Source of the DNA: Pigmentiphaga sp. NML080357
GTDB lineage: Bacteria > Pseudomonadota > Gammaproteobacteria > Burkholderiales > Burkholderiaceae_B
Reading direction: 5' to 3'
DNA: 64,000 nt
Assembly (NCBI RefSeq): GCF_002188465.1
Contig: NZ_NINW01000045.1
Location: forward strand, 1-64,000
In this document: one piece after another, positions 38,018-45,617 of the stretch
How positions within the stretch are numbered: the first letter of the stretch is position 1
Layout: every line of letters begins with the position of its first letter
Notes under the pieces: generated by a model
What the model was told of the DNA's origin: nothing
Database searches by the model: none
The model's input: the letters and a program-made list of their open reading frames with translations, nothing else
Translations under genes and position numbers: made by a program

Positions 38018-38980
38018 ATGACCCTGCACGTGTTATCCATCATCGCCCTGCCTCCAGGCCTGCGCGATGGCCTGGCCCGCCACTACCGGCTGCACGACGG
38101 CGCGACGTCCCCGCCCGACTGGCACGATGCCTCCCCGGCCGACGTACGGGCAGTGATCACCAATGGTTCGACCGGCTTTACCGCTACCCAGATGGACGCG
38201 CTGCCGAACCTGCGGCTCGTCTGCTCGATGGGCGCAGGCACCGAGAACATCGATGTCGCCGCCGCCCATGCCCGCGGCATCCAGGTCACCAATGCGCCGG
38301 GCGCCAACGCCGCGACGGTGGCCGATCACGCGCTGGGCATGGCCCTGGCCCTGGCGCGCGGCTATCGGCCCCTGACGGAACGGCTGGCACGCGGCGAAGG
38401 CTGGACCTCGCTGCGCGCGCCGCGGCCCAGCCTGAACAAGTCCCAGGTCGGCATCGTCGGCATGGGCCAGATCGGCCGGCTCATCGCGGCGCGAGCCGCC
38501 GCATGCGGGGCCACCATCGCCTACCACAACCCCTCGCCCAAATCCGATGCGCCCGGGGTCTACTGTCCCGACCTGCTCGATCTCGCCCGGCGCAGCGATT
38601 TCCTCTTCGCCTGCTGTCCCGGCGGCCCCCGCACGCGCCACCTGTTGAACCGGGAAGTCTTCGAGGCACTCGGCCCGGCAGGCTTTGTCATCAACGTCGC
38701 GCGCGGCTCGGTCCTGAAAACGGGCGATTTGCTCGATGCGCTGCGCCGCGGCGCGGTGGCCGGCGCCGGCCTGGACGTACTGGAGGAAGAACCCGATCCG
38801 CCGGCCGCGTTGCTGGCGGAGCTGGCCGCGCTGGACAACGTCGTGGTAACGCCGCACATCTCGGGGCGGTCGCCGGCCGCGGTGCTGGCACAGCTAGAGA
38901 TCATGCTGGAAAGCCTGGGCGATGGGCTGGCCGGCCGCCCGCTGCGCTTTGCCGTGCAGGCGGCAACCGCCGCCGCCTGA
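38018..38980 (+). CDS. D-2-hydroxyacid dehydrogenase (NAD-dependent)
   Basis: A 320-aa oxidoreductase. The substrate domain has SMGAGTENIDVAAAHARGIQVTNAPGANAATVADHALG. The Rossmann motif VGIVGMGQIGRLIAARAAACG is at about residues 146-166. The catalytic residues are in NVARGSVLKTGDLLDALRRG (Arg), DVLEEEPDPP (Glu) and VVTPHISGRSPAA (His). The start is the ATG at 38018 with AGGA upstream. It is the second gene of the divergent arm of island 1, presumably reducing or oxidising a 2-oxo/2-hydroxy acid from the pathway. Confidence 0.9.
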   Translation: MTLHVLSIIALPPGLRDGLARHYRLHDGATSPPDWHDASPADVRAVITNGSTGFTATQMDALPNLRLVCSMGAGTENIDVAAAHARGIQVTNAPGANAATVADHALGMALALARGYRPLTERLARGEGWTSLRAPRPSLNKSQVGIVGMGQIGRLIAARAAACGATIAYHNPSPKSDAPGVYCPDLLDLARRSDFLFACCPGGPRTRHLLNREVFEALGPAGFVINVARGSVLKTGDLLDALRRGAVAGAGLDVLEEEPDPPAALLAELAALDNVVVTPHISGRSPAAVLAQLEIMLESLGDGLAGRPLRFAVQAATAAA

Positions 38981-38997
38981 CGATTTACAATCGCGGG

Positions 38998-39987
38998 GTG
39001 TCGCATCGCCCCGCTCCTCCCTCCCCCTCGACAACCCCGCCCGCGCCGGCCTCCGGCACGCGGCCGGCCGCCGCACGGACGTCGCTGCCGGCGCGGTTCC
39101 GGCGCGCCCTTGCATGGATGATCGCCCGGCTGGCGGAAGACTGGACGACCCGGCCCGAACGGCGCTACCTGATGAGCGCCATCGTGATTTCCCTGCTGGC
39201 GCACGGCATCCTCTTCATCCTGCATTTCACCGCCCCCCGCCCGCAGCGGCCGGAACGGGATGCCGGGCTCGAAGTCGTATTGCTCAATGCCGGCACGCGG
39301 CAGGCGCCGGCCAAGGCCGAACTGCGCGCCCAGGTGGCAAGCGACGGCGGCGGCGACGCCATGGCCGGACATGCCAAGGCGCCCGTGCCGCACGCCGCGG
39401 CCGACCGCAACGGCAAGCTGCTGGCGGAACTCGAGCAGCGCCAGGCGGCGCTGGAAGCCGAGCAGCGCCGCCTGGCCGCGGCCCTCTCCCGGCAACGCGG
39501 ACACGCGCCCACGCCGCCCGGCCCGTTGGGCGTGCCGGCAAGCGAACGCAGCGCCTCGCAGGCCAGGGCCGAGCAGCTCGCGCGCCAGTTCGCCGAGATC
39601 TCCCAGCGCATCGAGGACTACAACAAGCGGCCGCGCCGGCATTTCTTCGCGCCTTCGACCTCGGAATACCGTTTCGCGGTCTATGTCGAGCAATGGCGCG
39701 AGCGCATCGAGACCCTCGGCACCCAGAACTATCCCGCGGCCGCGCGCGGAAAGGTGTACGGCTCTTTGCGCATGACGGTATACATACGCAGCGACGGCAC
39801 GGTGGAAAGCATAGACATCGACAAGCCTTCGGAACATAAAATACTCAACGATGCCGCCAGGCGCATCGTGGCGCTCGCCACGCCGTTCGCGCCTTTTCCG
39901 CCCCAGATCGCGCGCGACACCGACGTGCTGGCCATCACGCGCACCTGGTACTTCACCAACGACAAGCTATTCGCGAAACCCGGCTGA
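38998..39987 (+). CDS. TonB-like energy-transducing protein
   Basis: A 329-aa protein. A cytoplasmic Pro-rich N-terminus is followed by one transmembrane helix (MSAIVISLLAHGILFILHF, about 59-77), a periplasmic helical linker (about 140-205, LLAELEQRQAALEAEQRRLAAALSR) and a C-terminal TonB-like domain. That domain has NYPAAARGKVYGSLRMTVYIRSDGTVESIDIDKPSEHKILNDAARRIV (about 242-290). The start is a GTG at 38998, since no ATG gives the helix intact. No exbBD is adjacent. Its stop overlaps the aroE start (TGATG). It may act as a TonB paralogue. Confidence 0.82.
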   Translation: MSHRPAPPSPSTTPPAPASGTRPAAARTSLPARFRRALAWMIARLAEDWTTRPERRYLMSAIVISLLAHGILFILHFTAPRPQRPERDAGLEVVLLNAGTRQAPAKAELRAQVASDGGGDAMAGHAKAPVPHAAADRNGKLLAELEQRQAALEAEQRRLAAALSRQRGHAPTPPGPLGVPASERSASQARAEQLARQFAEISQRIEDYNKRPRRHFFAPSTSEYRFAVYVEQWRERIETLGTQNYPAAARGKVYGSLRMTVYIRSDGTVESIDIDKPSEHKILNDAARRIVALATPFAPFPPQIARDTDVLAITRTWYFTNDKLFAKPG

Positions 39988-40832
39988 TGCCTTCCCTCTC
40001 CCACACCCGCTACGCCGTCATCGGCCATCCCGTCGCCCACAGCAAGTCTCCCTGGATACATGCCAGGTTCGCCGAGCAGACCGGGCAGCCGATCACGTAT
40101 GAGGCGATCTGCGCGCCGGTGGACGGATTCGCGGCGCAAGTCGAGGGCTTCTTCGCCGCCGGCGGCGGAGGCCTGAATGTCACCGTGCCGTTCAAGCTGG
40201 AGGCGTTCGACCTGGCGCGCGGCCACCTGAGCCCGCGCGCCCAGGCCGCCGGCGCGGTCAATACGCTATGGATGGCGGACGGCCGGCTGCACGGCTGCAA
40301 CACCGACGGCGTCGGCCTGCTCAACGACCTGCGCCGGCTGGGCGCGCGCCTGGCCGGCGCGCGCGTGCTGCTGGCGGGAGCCGGGGGAGCGGCGCGCGGC
40401 ATCCTGCTGCCGCTGGTCGAAGCGGGCTGCGCCGGCATAGACATCGCCAACCGCACGCCCCAACGGGCGGTGGAACTGGCGGCTTCGTTCTCCGCTTCTG
40501 CGGCGGGGGCCGTCCTGCGCGGAAGCAGCTATGCCGAACTGCCCGCGAACGGACACTGGGACCTGGTCATCAACGCGACCGCGAGCAGCCTTGAGGACGA
40601 GGCGCCCCCGCTGCCGGCCGGCGCATACGCGCCGGGCGCACTGGCCTACGACCTGATGTATGCCGCCCGGCCCACCGCCTTCATGCGCCAGGCCTCGGCC
40701 GACGGCGCGGCCGCCGTGGCCGACGGGCTCGGCATGCTGGTGGAACAGGCGGCCGAGAGCTTCTTCATCTGGCGCGGCGTGCGGCCGGATCCGGCCCCGG
40801 TGCTGGCCGCCTTGCGGGACCTATTGGCCTGA
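39987..40832 (+). CDS. aroE: Shikimate dehydrogenase
   Basis: NADPH-dependent reduction of 3-dehydroshikimate. It begins YAVIGHPVAHSKSPWIHARFAEQTGQ, with shikimate-binding HSKSP. The catalytic Lys is in GGGGLNVTVPFKLEAF (about 53-68) with NTD at GCNTDGVGLLNDL. The Rossmann loop is VLLAGAGGAARGILLPLVEAG (about 123-143). At 281 aa it has family length. The ATG overlaps the TonB-like stop by one base. The gene is followed 7 bases later by the dispersed repeat and the 102-bp array. Confidence 0.96.
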   Translation: MPSLSHTRYAVIGHPVAHSKSPWIHARFAEQTGQPITYEAICAPVDGFAAQVEGFFAAGGGGLNVTVPFKLEAFDLARGHLSPRAQAAGAVNTLWMADGRLHGCNTDGVGLLNDLRRLGARLAGARVLLAGAGGAARGILLPLVEAGCAGIDIANRTPQRAVELAASFSASAAGAVLRGSSYAELPANGHWDLVINATASSLEDEAPPLPAGAYAPGALAYDLMYAARPTAFMRQASADGAAAVADGLGMLVEQAAESFFIWRGVRPDPAPVLAALRDLLA

Positions 40833-40839
40833 GATGAAA

Positions 40840-40883
40840 GCCCCCCCCTACGCGCTGACGCGCGCCCCCCAGGGGGCGGCACT
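40840..40883. repeat. Dispersed hairpin repeat, copy C (left module)
   Basis: CCCCCCCCTACGCGCTGACGCGC followed by the self-complementary GCCCCCCAGGGGGC module, directly adjoining the first array unit. It matches the left part of copy A and the inverted right part of copy D, showing that the array grew out of a dispersed-repeat copy. Confidence 0.75.
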
Positions 40884-41437
40884 GGCGGACCGGCGGAGCC
40901 GGATCCGCTGTGCCCTGGGTCTGGGAGAGTTTCTCGGTGTGGAGCGTCGGGCTCTTGCCGAATCCGGGTCTGGGGGACCTCTGCTGGCGGACCGGCGGAG
41001 CCGGATCCGCTGTGCCCTGGGTCTGAGAGAGCTGCTCGGTATGGAGCGTCGGGCTCTTGCCGAATCCGGGTCTGGGGGACCTCTGCTGGCGGACCGGCGG
41101 AGCCGGATCCGCTGTGCCCTGGGTCTGAGAGAGCTGCTCGGTATGGAGCGTCGGGCTCTTGCCGAATCCGGGTCTGGGGGACCTCTGCTGGCGGACCGGC
41201 GGAGCCGGATCCGCTGTGCCCTGGGTCTGGGAGAGCTGCTCGGTATGGAGCGTCGGGCTCTTGCCGAATCCGGGTCTGGGGGACCTCTGCTGGCGGACCG
41301 GCGGAGCCGGATCCGCTGTGCCCTGGGTCTGGGAGAGTTTCTCGGTATGGAGCGTCGGGCTCTTGCCGAATCCGGGTCTGGGGGACCTCTGCTGGCGGAC
41401 CGGCGGAGCCGGATCCGCTGTGCCCTGGATCGGGCAG
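40884..41437. repeat. 102-bp tandem repeat array (five units plus a partial sixth)
   Basis: Unit starts at 40884, 40986, 41088, 41190, 41292 and 41394 give an exact 102-bp period; the last is truncated after about 40 bases. Each unit starts with the hairpin GGCGGACCGGCGGAGCCGG-type palindrome of the dispersed repeat. It then has TGTGCCCTGGGTCTG, a variable GAGAGYTKCTCGG segment and CCGAATCCGGGTCTGGGGG. Units are nearly identical, with a few point differences, so the expansion is recent. 102 is a multiple of three, so frames stay open through the array. Confidence 0.95.
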
Positions 41438-41485
41438 CGTACTTTCCTGCGTCGCACCTGGCGCACAGCGTCATGGAGGACTGAC

Positions 41486-42265
41486 ATGGCCGCCCGCCGA
41501 CCGCCTCGCCGTCGCCGCTCCGTGCCTGCACGCATCGTCGTGGCGGGCCTGCGCCTCTGTCTGGTCGCGGTGGCGCTGGTGCTGCTGTATCAGGTCTGGC
41601 TGTTCGGCTGGGTGGTCTGGTATGCCTACATGCCTCCCGGCTCGACCTCGGTCATGCGCGCCGAACTGTCCCGCCTGCAGGAAACCGACCCGCATCGCCG
41701 GCTCGACTACCGATGGGTGGACTACGACCGTATCAGCAACAACCTGAAGCGCGCCGCAGTCGCGGCCGAAGACGCCAATTTCCTCGAACACGGCGGCATC
41801 GACTGGGATGCGGTCGAACGGGCCTATGCCCACAACCGGCAATTGGCCGAGGCCACGGAACGGGCGCTGGCGCGGGGCCGCAAGCCGCCCCGGCGGCCCA
41901 TGCGCGGGGGCTCCACCATTACCCAGCAGGTCGCCAAGAACCTGTTCCTGTCCAACTCGCGCAACTACCTGCGCAAGGGCCAGGAAGTGGTCATCACCTA
42001 CATGATCGAGCTGGTCATGAGCAAGCAGCGCATCCTCGAGCTGTACCTGAACATCGCGGAGTGGGGCGAAGGCGTCTTCGGCGCCGAGGCCGCCGCGCGC
42101 CATTATTTCCGTACCTCGGCCGCCAACCTCTCGGCCTACCAGGCGGCGCGGCTTGCCTCGATGCTGCCCCGGCCGCGCTTCTACGACAAGAACCGGGGCT
42201 CGGCCTACCTCGCCTCGCGCACCGACAGGCTGCTGCGCTGGATGCCGGGCACCGCCATTCCGTGA
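41486..42265 (+). CDS. mtgA: Monofunctional peptidoglycan transglycosylase
   Basis: GT51 glycan polymerase. A basic N-terminus and one transmembrane helix ([22 protein letters not shown], about 29-50) precede the GT51 domain. Its motifs are [23 protein letters not shown] (catalytic Glu, about 90-112), [29 protein letters not shown] (about 143-171) and [29 protein letters not shown] (about 182-210). It starts at 41486 with GGAGG six bases upstream. 259 aa. aroE-mtgA adjacency is common in beta-proteobacteria, but here the two are pushed apart by the tandem array. Confidence 0.95.
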   Translation: MAARRPPRRRRSVPARIVVAGLRLCLVAVALVLLYQVWLFGWVVWYAYMPPGSTSVMRAELSRLQETDPHRRLDYRWVDYDRISNNLKRAAVAAEDANFLEHGGIDWDAVERAYAHNRQLAEATERALARGRKPPRRPMRGGSTITQQVAKNLFLSNSRNYLRKGQEVVITYMIELVMSKQRILELYLNIAEWGEGVFGAEAAARHYFRTSAANLSAYQAARLASMLPRPRFYDKNRGSAYLASRTDRLLRWMPGTAIP

Positions 42266-42352
42266 CGCAATTGCAACCAAAGACGGCAAGCGGCGCGGGC
42301 GCGCTGACGAATGCCTTTCGGCGCGCGTACAATTGCGGCGTCGTCAACTCCG

Positions 42353-42373
42353 CAGTGCCTGCGCACTGTTTTT
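42353..42373 (+). terminator. Possible terminator after mtgA
   Basis: CAGTGC-CTGC-GCACTG is followed by TTTTT. A 6-bp perfect stem with a T-run lies 88 bases after the mtgA stop. It could end the aroE-mtgA transcript or be the first hairpin of the mgtE leader. Confidence 0.6.
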
Positions 42374-42378
42374 CCGGT

Positions 42379-42456
42379 ATGGCCTCACAGCCACGACCTA
42401 GACCCTTACTACCAGCCGGCCCCTTGTCTTCCGGCACCCGTTCGAGCCACATCTGA
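42379..42456 (+). CDS. Putative proline-rich leader peptide of mgtE
   Basis: A 25-aa ORF beginning MASQ with the core PRPRPLLPAGP. It uses CGA, AGA, TTA, CTA and CCA codons, which are rare in this GC-rich genome, in one cluster at 42391-42414. No good Shine-Dalgarno sequence precedes the ATG, which lowers confidence. It recalls the proline-rich mgtL leader of enterobacterial mgtA in concept, not in sequence. Translation is not demonstrated. Confidence 0.35.
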   Translation: MASQPRPRPLLPAGPLSSGTRSSHI

Positions 42457-42484
42457 GTCCGCCCGCGTCAGGCGCCAGACCCCA

Positions 42485-42511
42485 GGCCCGTGCGGGGCCG
42501 TTTTGTGTTTT
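42485..42511 (+). terminator. Terminator-like hairpin in front of mgtE
   Basis: GGCCC-GTGCG-GGGCC then GTTTTGTGTTTT forms a rho-independent terminator-like structure 8 bases before the mgtE ATG. Its position inside the leader rather than after a gene suggests attenuation. Confidence 0.6.
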
Positions 42512-42519
42512 CCCGCGCG

Positions 42520-43989
42520 ATGGTCGAACAAGCAACGCAACCCAAATCCCTCGAGCGCAACCGGCTCGAGCCCGAGGACGCCCAGGAAGCCCTGGAACAC
42601 GTCCAGGAGCTGCTGCGACGCCAGCACCTGGTCGAAGAACTGGTCCACCGGCAGGAAGCCGGCGATACCCGGGCCCCCCTGATCGAAGCCTTGGTCCATC
42701 GACAGCACGAAGCCGAACTCGGCGCGCTGCTGGATGACCTGCACCCTGCGGACATTGCCTTCATCCTCGAATCCCTGCCCAAGGAAGACCGGCAGGCGGT
42801 ATGGCAACTCGTTCGTCCCGAGCGCGTAGGCGAGATCCTGCTCGAGGTGGCCGATTGGGTGCGCGAATCGCTTATCGCCACCATGGACCAGCAGGAGCTG
42901 GTGGCGGCGGCCGAGAACCTGGAAGCCGACGAACTGGCCGACCTCGCCCCCGACCTGCCGCCTGAAGTGGTGGCCGAGGTCCAGAAGGGCCTGACCGACG
43001 AGGAACGGGCGCGGCTGACCGAAGTCATGAGCTACCCCGAGGATTCGGTGGGCGCCATCATGGACTTCGAAATGGTCCGCGTACGCAACGACGTGACGCT
43101 GGAAGTCGTGCTGCGCTATCTGCGCCGCCTGCAGGAACTGCCCGACCACACCGACCAGATCTTCGTGGTGGACAGGCTCGACAAGCTGATGGGCAGCCTG
43201 CCCATCAATCGCCTCATCGTCAGCGATCCCGAGACGCAGGTGACCGACGTCATGGATACCGAGATCCTGACGCTGGCCCCGCTGGACGAGGCCGACGAAG
43301 CCGCTGCCGCGTTCGAGCGCTACGACCTGGTGTCGGCGCCGGTGGTGGACGCCGTCGGCCGCCTGATCGGGCGCGTAACGGTGAACGAGGTGGTGGACGT
43401 GATCCGCGAAGCCTCCGACGAGCAGGTGCTGTCCAAGGCCGGCCTGCAGGAGGAAGACATCTTCGCGCCGATCGCGCAGGCCATCCGCAACCGGGCGCCG
43501 TGGCTGCTGGTCAACCTGTGCACGGCGTCGATCGCGGCCTTCGTCGCCTCACGCTTCGAGGACACCGTCGGGCACATCGTCATCCTGGCTTTCCTGATGT
43601 CCATCGTCGCCGGCATAGGCGGCAACTCCGGCAACCAGACCATGACGCTCATCATCCGCGCGCTGGCCGTGGGCCGCATCAACGCCGCCAACGTCGGCAA
43701 GCTGGTGCGGCGTGAGTTGCAGATCGCCTTTCTGGTGGGGCTGGGCGGCGGCGCGGTGGCCGCGCTGTTCGCGTGGGCGATTTCCGGCCGCTACTCGCTG
43801 GGACTGGTCATGATGGCCGCCATGGTGCTGAACTTGCTGGTCGGCGCCAGCATAGGCATGCTGGTGCCGCTGACCCGGAGCCGCTTCGGCAAGGACCCCG
43901 CCATCGGCTCGTCGGTGCTCCTGACTTTCGCCACGGACACGATGGGCTTTTTCATCTTCCTGGGCTTGGCGACCGTATTCTTGATGTAG
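42520..43989 (+). CDS. mgtE: MgtE-family magnesium transporter
   Basis: Magnesium channel/transporter of the inner membrane. The N domain (about 25-160) contains the repeat HPADIAFILESLPKEDRQAVW. Two CBS domains follow (about 160-285, with VMSYPEDSVGAIMDFEMV and DVMDTEILTLAPLDEADEAAAAF) and sense cytosolic magnesium. Five C-terminal transmembrane helices follow, with the pore-lining GGNSGNQTMTLIIRALAVG (about 369-387) and the FATDTMGFFIFLGLAT end. The start at 42520 (MVEQATQPK) is chosen; a GTG at 42490 lies inside the terminator. 489 aa. Confidence 0.95.
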   Translation: MVEQATQPKSLERNRLEPEDAQEALEHVQELLRRQHLVEELVHRQEAGDTRAPLIEALVHRQHEAELGALLDDLHPADIAFILESLPKEDRQAVWQLVRPERVGEILLEVADWVRESLIATMDQQELVAAAENLEADELADLAPDLPPEVVAEVQKGLTDEERARLTEVMSYPEDSVGAIMDFEMVRVRNDVTLEVVLRYLRRLQELPDHTDQIFVVDRLDKLMGSLPINRLIVSDPETQVTDVMDTEILTLAPLDEADEAAAAFERYDLVSAPVVDAVGRLIGRVTVNEVVDVIREASDEQVLSKAGLQEEDIFAPIAQAIRNRAPWLLVNLCTASIAAFVASRFEDTVGHIVILAFLMSIVAGIGGNSGNQTMTLIIRALAVGRINAANVGKLVRRELQIAFLVGLGGGAVAALFAWAISGRYSLGLVMMAAMVLNLLVGASIGMLVPLTRSRFGKDPAIGSSVLLTFATDTMGFFIFLGLATVFLM

Positions 43990-44012
43990 GGCCCACCCCC
44001 AAGCGGCCTTCG

Positions 44013-44118
44013 GGCGCCCTGGGTCTAGTACGGCTTTCATGGATAATGGCACCGTTGCTACCGCTGGCAGCCAGCGAAGCACAGGTGCCCCAACCCAAGA
44101 TAACCCTACTAGACCCAG
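44013..44118. repeat. Long-loop inverted repeat beside copy D
   Basis: CCCTGGGTCTAGTA (44019-44032) and its near-complement TACTAGACCCAGG (44107-44119) bracket about 75 bases of less GC-rich sequence, between mgtE and the dispersed-repeat copy D. The CCCTGGGTCT arm is also found in every 102-bp unit. It looks like part of the same element family, possibly a MITE-like unit. Confidence 0.55.
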
Positions 44119-44190
44119 GATGCGGTGGATCCGGCTCCGCCGGTCCACCCGCATCGCCCCCTGGGGGGCGCCCGTCAGGGCGTAGGGGGG
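44119..44190. repeat. Dispersed hairpin repeat, copy D (inverted)
   Basis: A hairpin at 44119-44155, GATGCGGTGGATCCGGC-TCC-GCCGGTCCACCCGCATC, is followed by GCCCCCTGGGGGGCGCCCGTCAGGGCGTAGGGGGG. This is copy A in reverse order. Arms are GATGCG/CGCATC here and GGTGCGG/CGCACC in copy A, a compensatory difference. It lies between the convergent mgtE and RraA-like genes. Confidence 0.75.
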
Positions 44191-44868
44191 TCACCTATTC
44201 CAGCCGTAGATATCCAGCGAATTCTCTCCCGCCGCCAATCGTTCGATAATGCGTGCCTCGTCCTCCTCGCGTTGGCGCGCCTTGGCCAGAACCTCGTCGA
44301 TGCGCGTGCGAGGGATCGCCACCACGCCGTCCGTATCGCCCACGATCAGGTCGCCCGGGTGTACGACGACGTCGTTGAACAGCGTCGGCGCATTGATCCA
44401 GCCCCTGGCCTCGAAGTCCTTGCCCGTGCCGCGTATGCAGAGGCCGCGTGCGTAGACCGGAAACCCGAAGCGCTCGAGGATGGCGCCATCGCGCACGCAA
44501 CCGTCGATGACCAGGCCGGCGAGCCCGCGCGCGCGGGCCGCCTGCGACATGACCTCCCCCCAGTAGCCGGCTTCGTAATGCCCGCCCACATGCACGACCA
44601 GCACGTCGCCCGGTTGCGCCGCCACGATGGCGCGGTGCAGCCACAGGTTGTCCGCCGGCGGCGATTGCACGGTCACGGCCGGGCCGCAAATGCGGAACGA
44701 AGGATGAACCGGCTTGATCGCCGACGGCAGTGCGCCGATCTTGCCGGCGGCCTCGTGCAGCGTCGAGCTGGGCAGTTGCGCCGCTTGCCGCAGCTGCTCG
44801 GGGGTCGGCCGGTCGATATCGATGGTGACCGTGGGCAGCGACATGAACGGAAAACGGGCGGCGCTCAT
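44191..44868 (-). CDS. RraA-family aldolase (HMG/CHA aldolase-like), paralogue 1
   Basis: A 225-aa protein of the RraA/4-hydroxy-4-methyl-2-oxoglutarate (4-carboxy-4-hydroxy-2-oxoadipate) aldolase family. It matches bona fide HMG/CHA aldolases best of the three: LWLHRAIVAAQPGDVLVVHVGG (about 76-97), then GYWGEVMSQAARARGLAGLVIDGCVRDG with the catalytic Arg-Asp pair (about 123-124). GDLIVGDTDGVVAIP follows. The product would be pyruvate plus oxaloacetate (or pyruvate), the last step of protocatechuate 4,5-cleavage. Its ATG overlaps the stop of the second paralogue. Confidence 0.88.
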   Translation of the reverse strand: MSAARFPFMSLPTVTIDIDRPTPEQLRQAAQLPSSTLHEAAGKIGALPSAIKPVHPSFRICGPAVTVQSPPADNLWLHRAIVAAQPGDVLVVHVGGHYEAGYWGEVMSQAARARGLAGLVIDGCVRDGAILERFGFPVYARGLCIRGTGKDFEARGWINAPTLFNDVVVHPGDLIVGDTDGVVAIPRTRIDEVLAKARQREEDEARIIERLAAGENSLDIYGWNR

Positions 44869-45515
44869 TTCTTCCTCGTCTGCAAGGTGTGGTAACCGAA
44901 CTGGCGGCGCGCCTCGTCCAGGCGCATGCCGCCCCGGGCTGCCTCGCGGATGCGGTCTTCCACCATGGCGATCTCTTCCGCGGCGTCGAGCACGGCGGCT
45001 TCGTGCGCCTGCGGCACCACTACCAGCCCGTCGGCATCGCCGCGCAGCAGGTCGCCGGGCGCGACCCGGGCCTGGCCGATGTTGACCGGCACGTTGCTGG
45101 CCTCCACCTGTACCCGATCCTTGCCCGTGCGCATCCAGTGGCCACGGCTAAAGACCGGATACCCGAGCTGCATGCACAGCGATACGTCGCGGCAGATGCC
45201 GTCGATCACGGTGCCTCCCAGCCCGCGGCGATGGGCGATCTCGGTCATGATGTCGCCCCACACGGTGCAGTCCTCGCGGCCGCCGTTGTCCAGCACGATG
45301 ACGTGGCCTTCCGGCACCTCGTCGATGAAATCGCCCACCGTGCCGGGCGGATTGGACGCCGGCCCGTAAAGAATCGTGAATGCGCGGCCGGCCAGCCTGA
45401 AATCGGTCGTCCTCGGCTTGATGCCGTGGCACTGGCCGGCGATGCCCAGCCTGTCCAGCGCATCGCTGAGGGTCGCGGTATCGAGTTTCGCGATGCGTTC
45501 TACGTTTTGATCCAT
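44865..45515 (-). CDS. RraA-family protein, paralogue 2
   Basis: A 216-aa RraA-family member. Conserved features are LSDALDRLGIAGQ, EGHVIVLDNGGREDCTVWGDIMTEIAHRRGLGGTVIDGICRDVS (GXXXD-type plus Arg-Asp) and APGDLLRGDADGLVVVP. It is clearly diverged from its neighbours. It may be an aldolase or 2-oxoacid decarboxylase on a related 4-hydroxy-2-oxoacid. RNase E inhibition, the E. coli RraA role, is unlikely in this catabolic context. Its stop overlaps the first paralogue's start (44865-44868). Confidence 0.8.
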   Translation of the reverse strand: MDQNVERIAKLDTATLSDALDRLGIAGQCHGIKPRTTDFRLAGRAFTILYGPASNPPGTVGDFIDEVPEGHVIVLDNGGREDCTVWGDIMTEIAHRRGLGGTVIDGICRDVSLCMQLGYPVFSRGHWMRTGKDRVQVEASNVPVNIGQARVAPGDLLRGDADGLVVVPQAHEAAVLDAAEEIAMVEDRIREAARGGMRLDEARRQFGYHTLQTRKK

Positions 45516-45617
45516 GTCGTCTCCCGATTGATCGTCGTTGGCGACGAAGACCTTCGTCCGCCTTTCCGCCGGTGCGGCGATGGCGGGCCGGAAGGACCTC
45601 GCGGTCTCGCGGCCCGC

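Larger units (their letters stand above)
40833..41485. other. aroE-mtgA intergenic region
   Basis: This 653-base gap is almost wholly occupied by copy C of the dispersed repeat and its amplified 102-bp tandem array. The remaining bases before mtgA (41438-41485) contain a ribosome site GGAGG (41475-41479). Several ORFs cross the array in different frames because the 102-bp unit has few stops; I do not treat them as genes. Confidence 0.8.
42328..42519 (+). promoter_or_regulatory. mgtE leader with possible attenuator
   Basis: A -10-like TACAAT sits at 42328-42333. A hairpin with T-run at 42353-42373 is followed by a 25-codon ORF (42379-42456) rich in proline and rare codons. A terminator hairpin at 42485-42511 ends only 8 bases before the mgtE ATG. 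CGGCCCC (42417-42423), inside the small ORF, is perfectly complementary to GGGGCCG (42494-42500), the 3' arm of that terminator, so a competing antiterminator is possible. The architecture suggests transcription attenuation, perhaps sensing magnesium; this is inferred. Confidence 0.5.

Noticed and set aside
40884-41437. CRISPR-like regular spacing
   Set aside because: The units are wholly repetitive at 102 bp, without distinct spacers, and no cas genes are present.
40660-41535. Several long ORFs on both strands crossing the 102-bp array
   Set aside because: They exist only because the unit length is a multiple of three with few stops; no start signals or known domains, and one is simply an extension of mtgA.
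42328-42519. M-box (ykoK) magnesium riboswitch before mgtE
   Set aside because: The conserved M-box core sequences are not present, and the leader is too short; a leader-ORF attenuator fits better.
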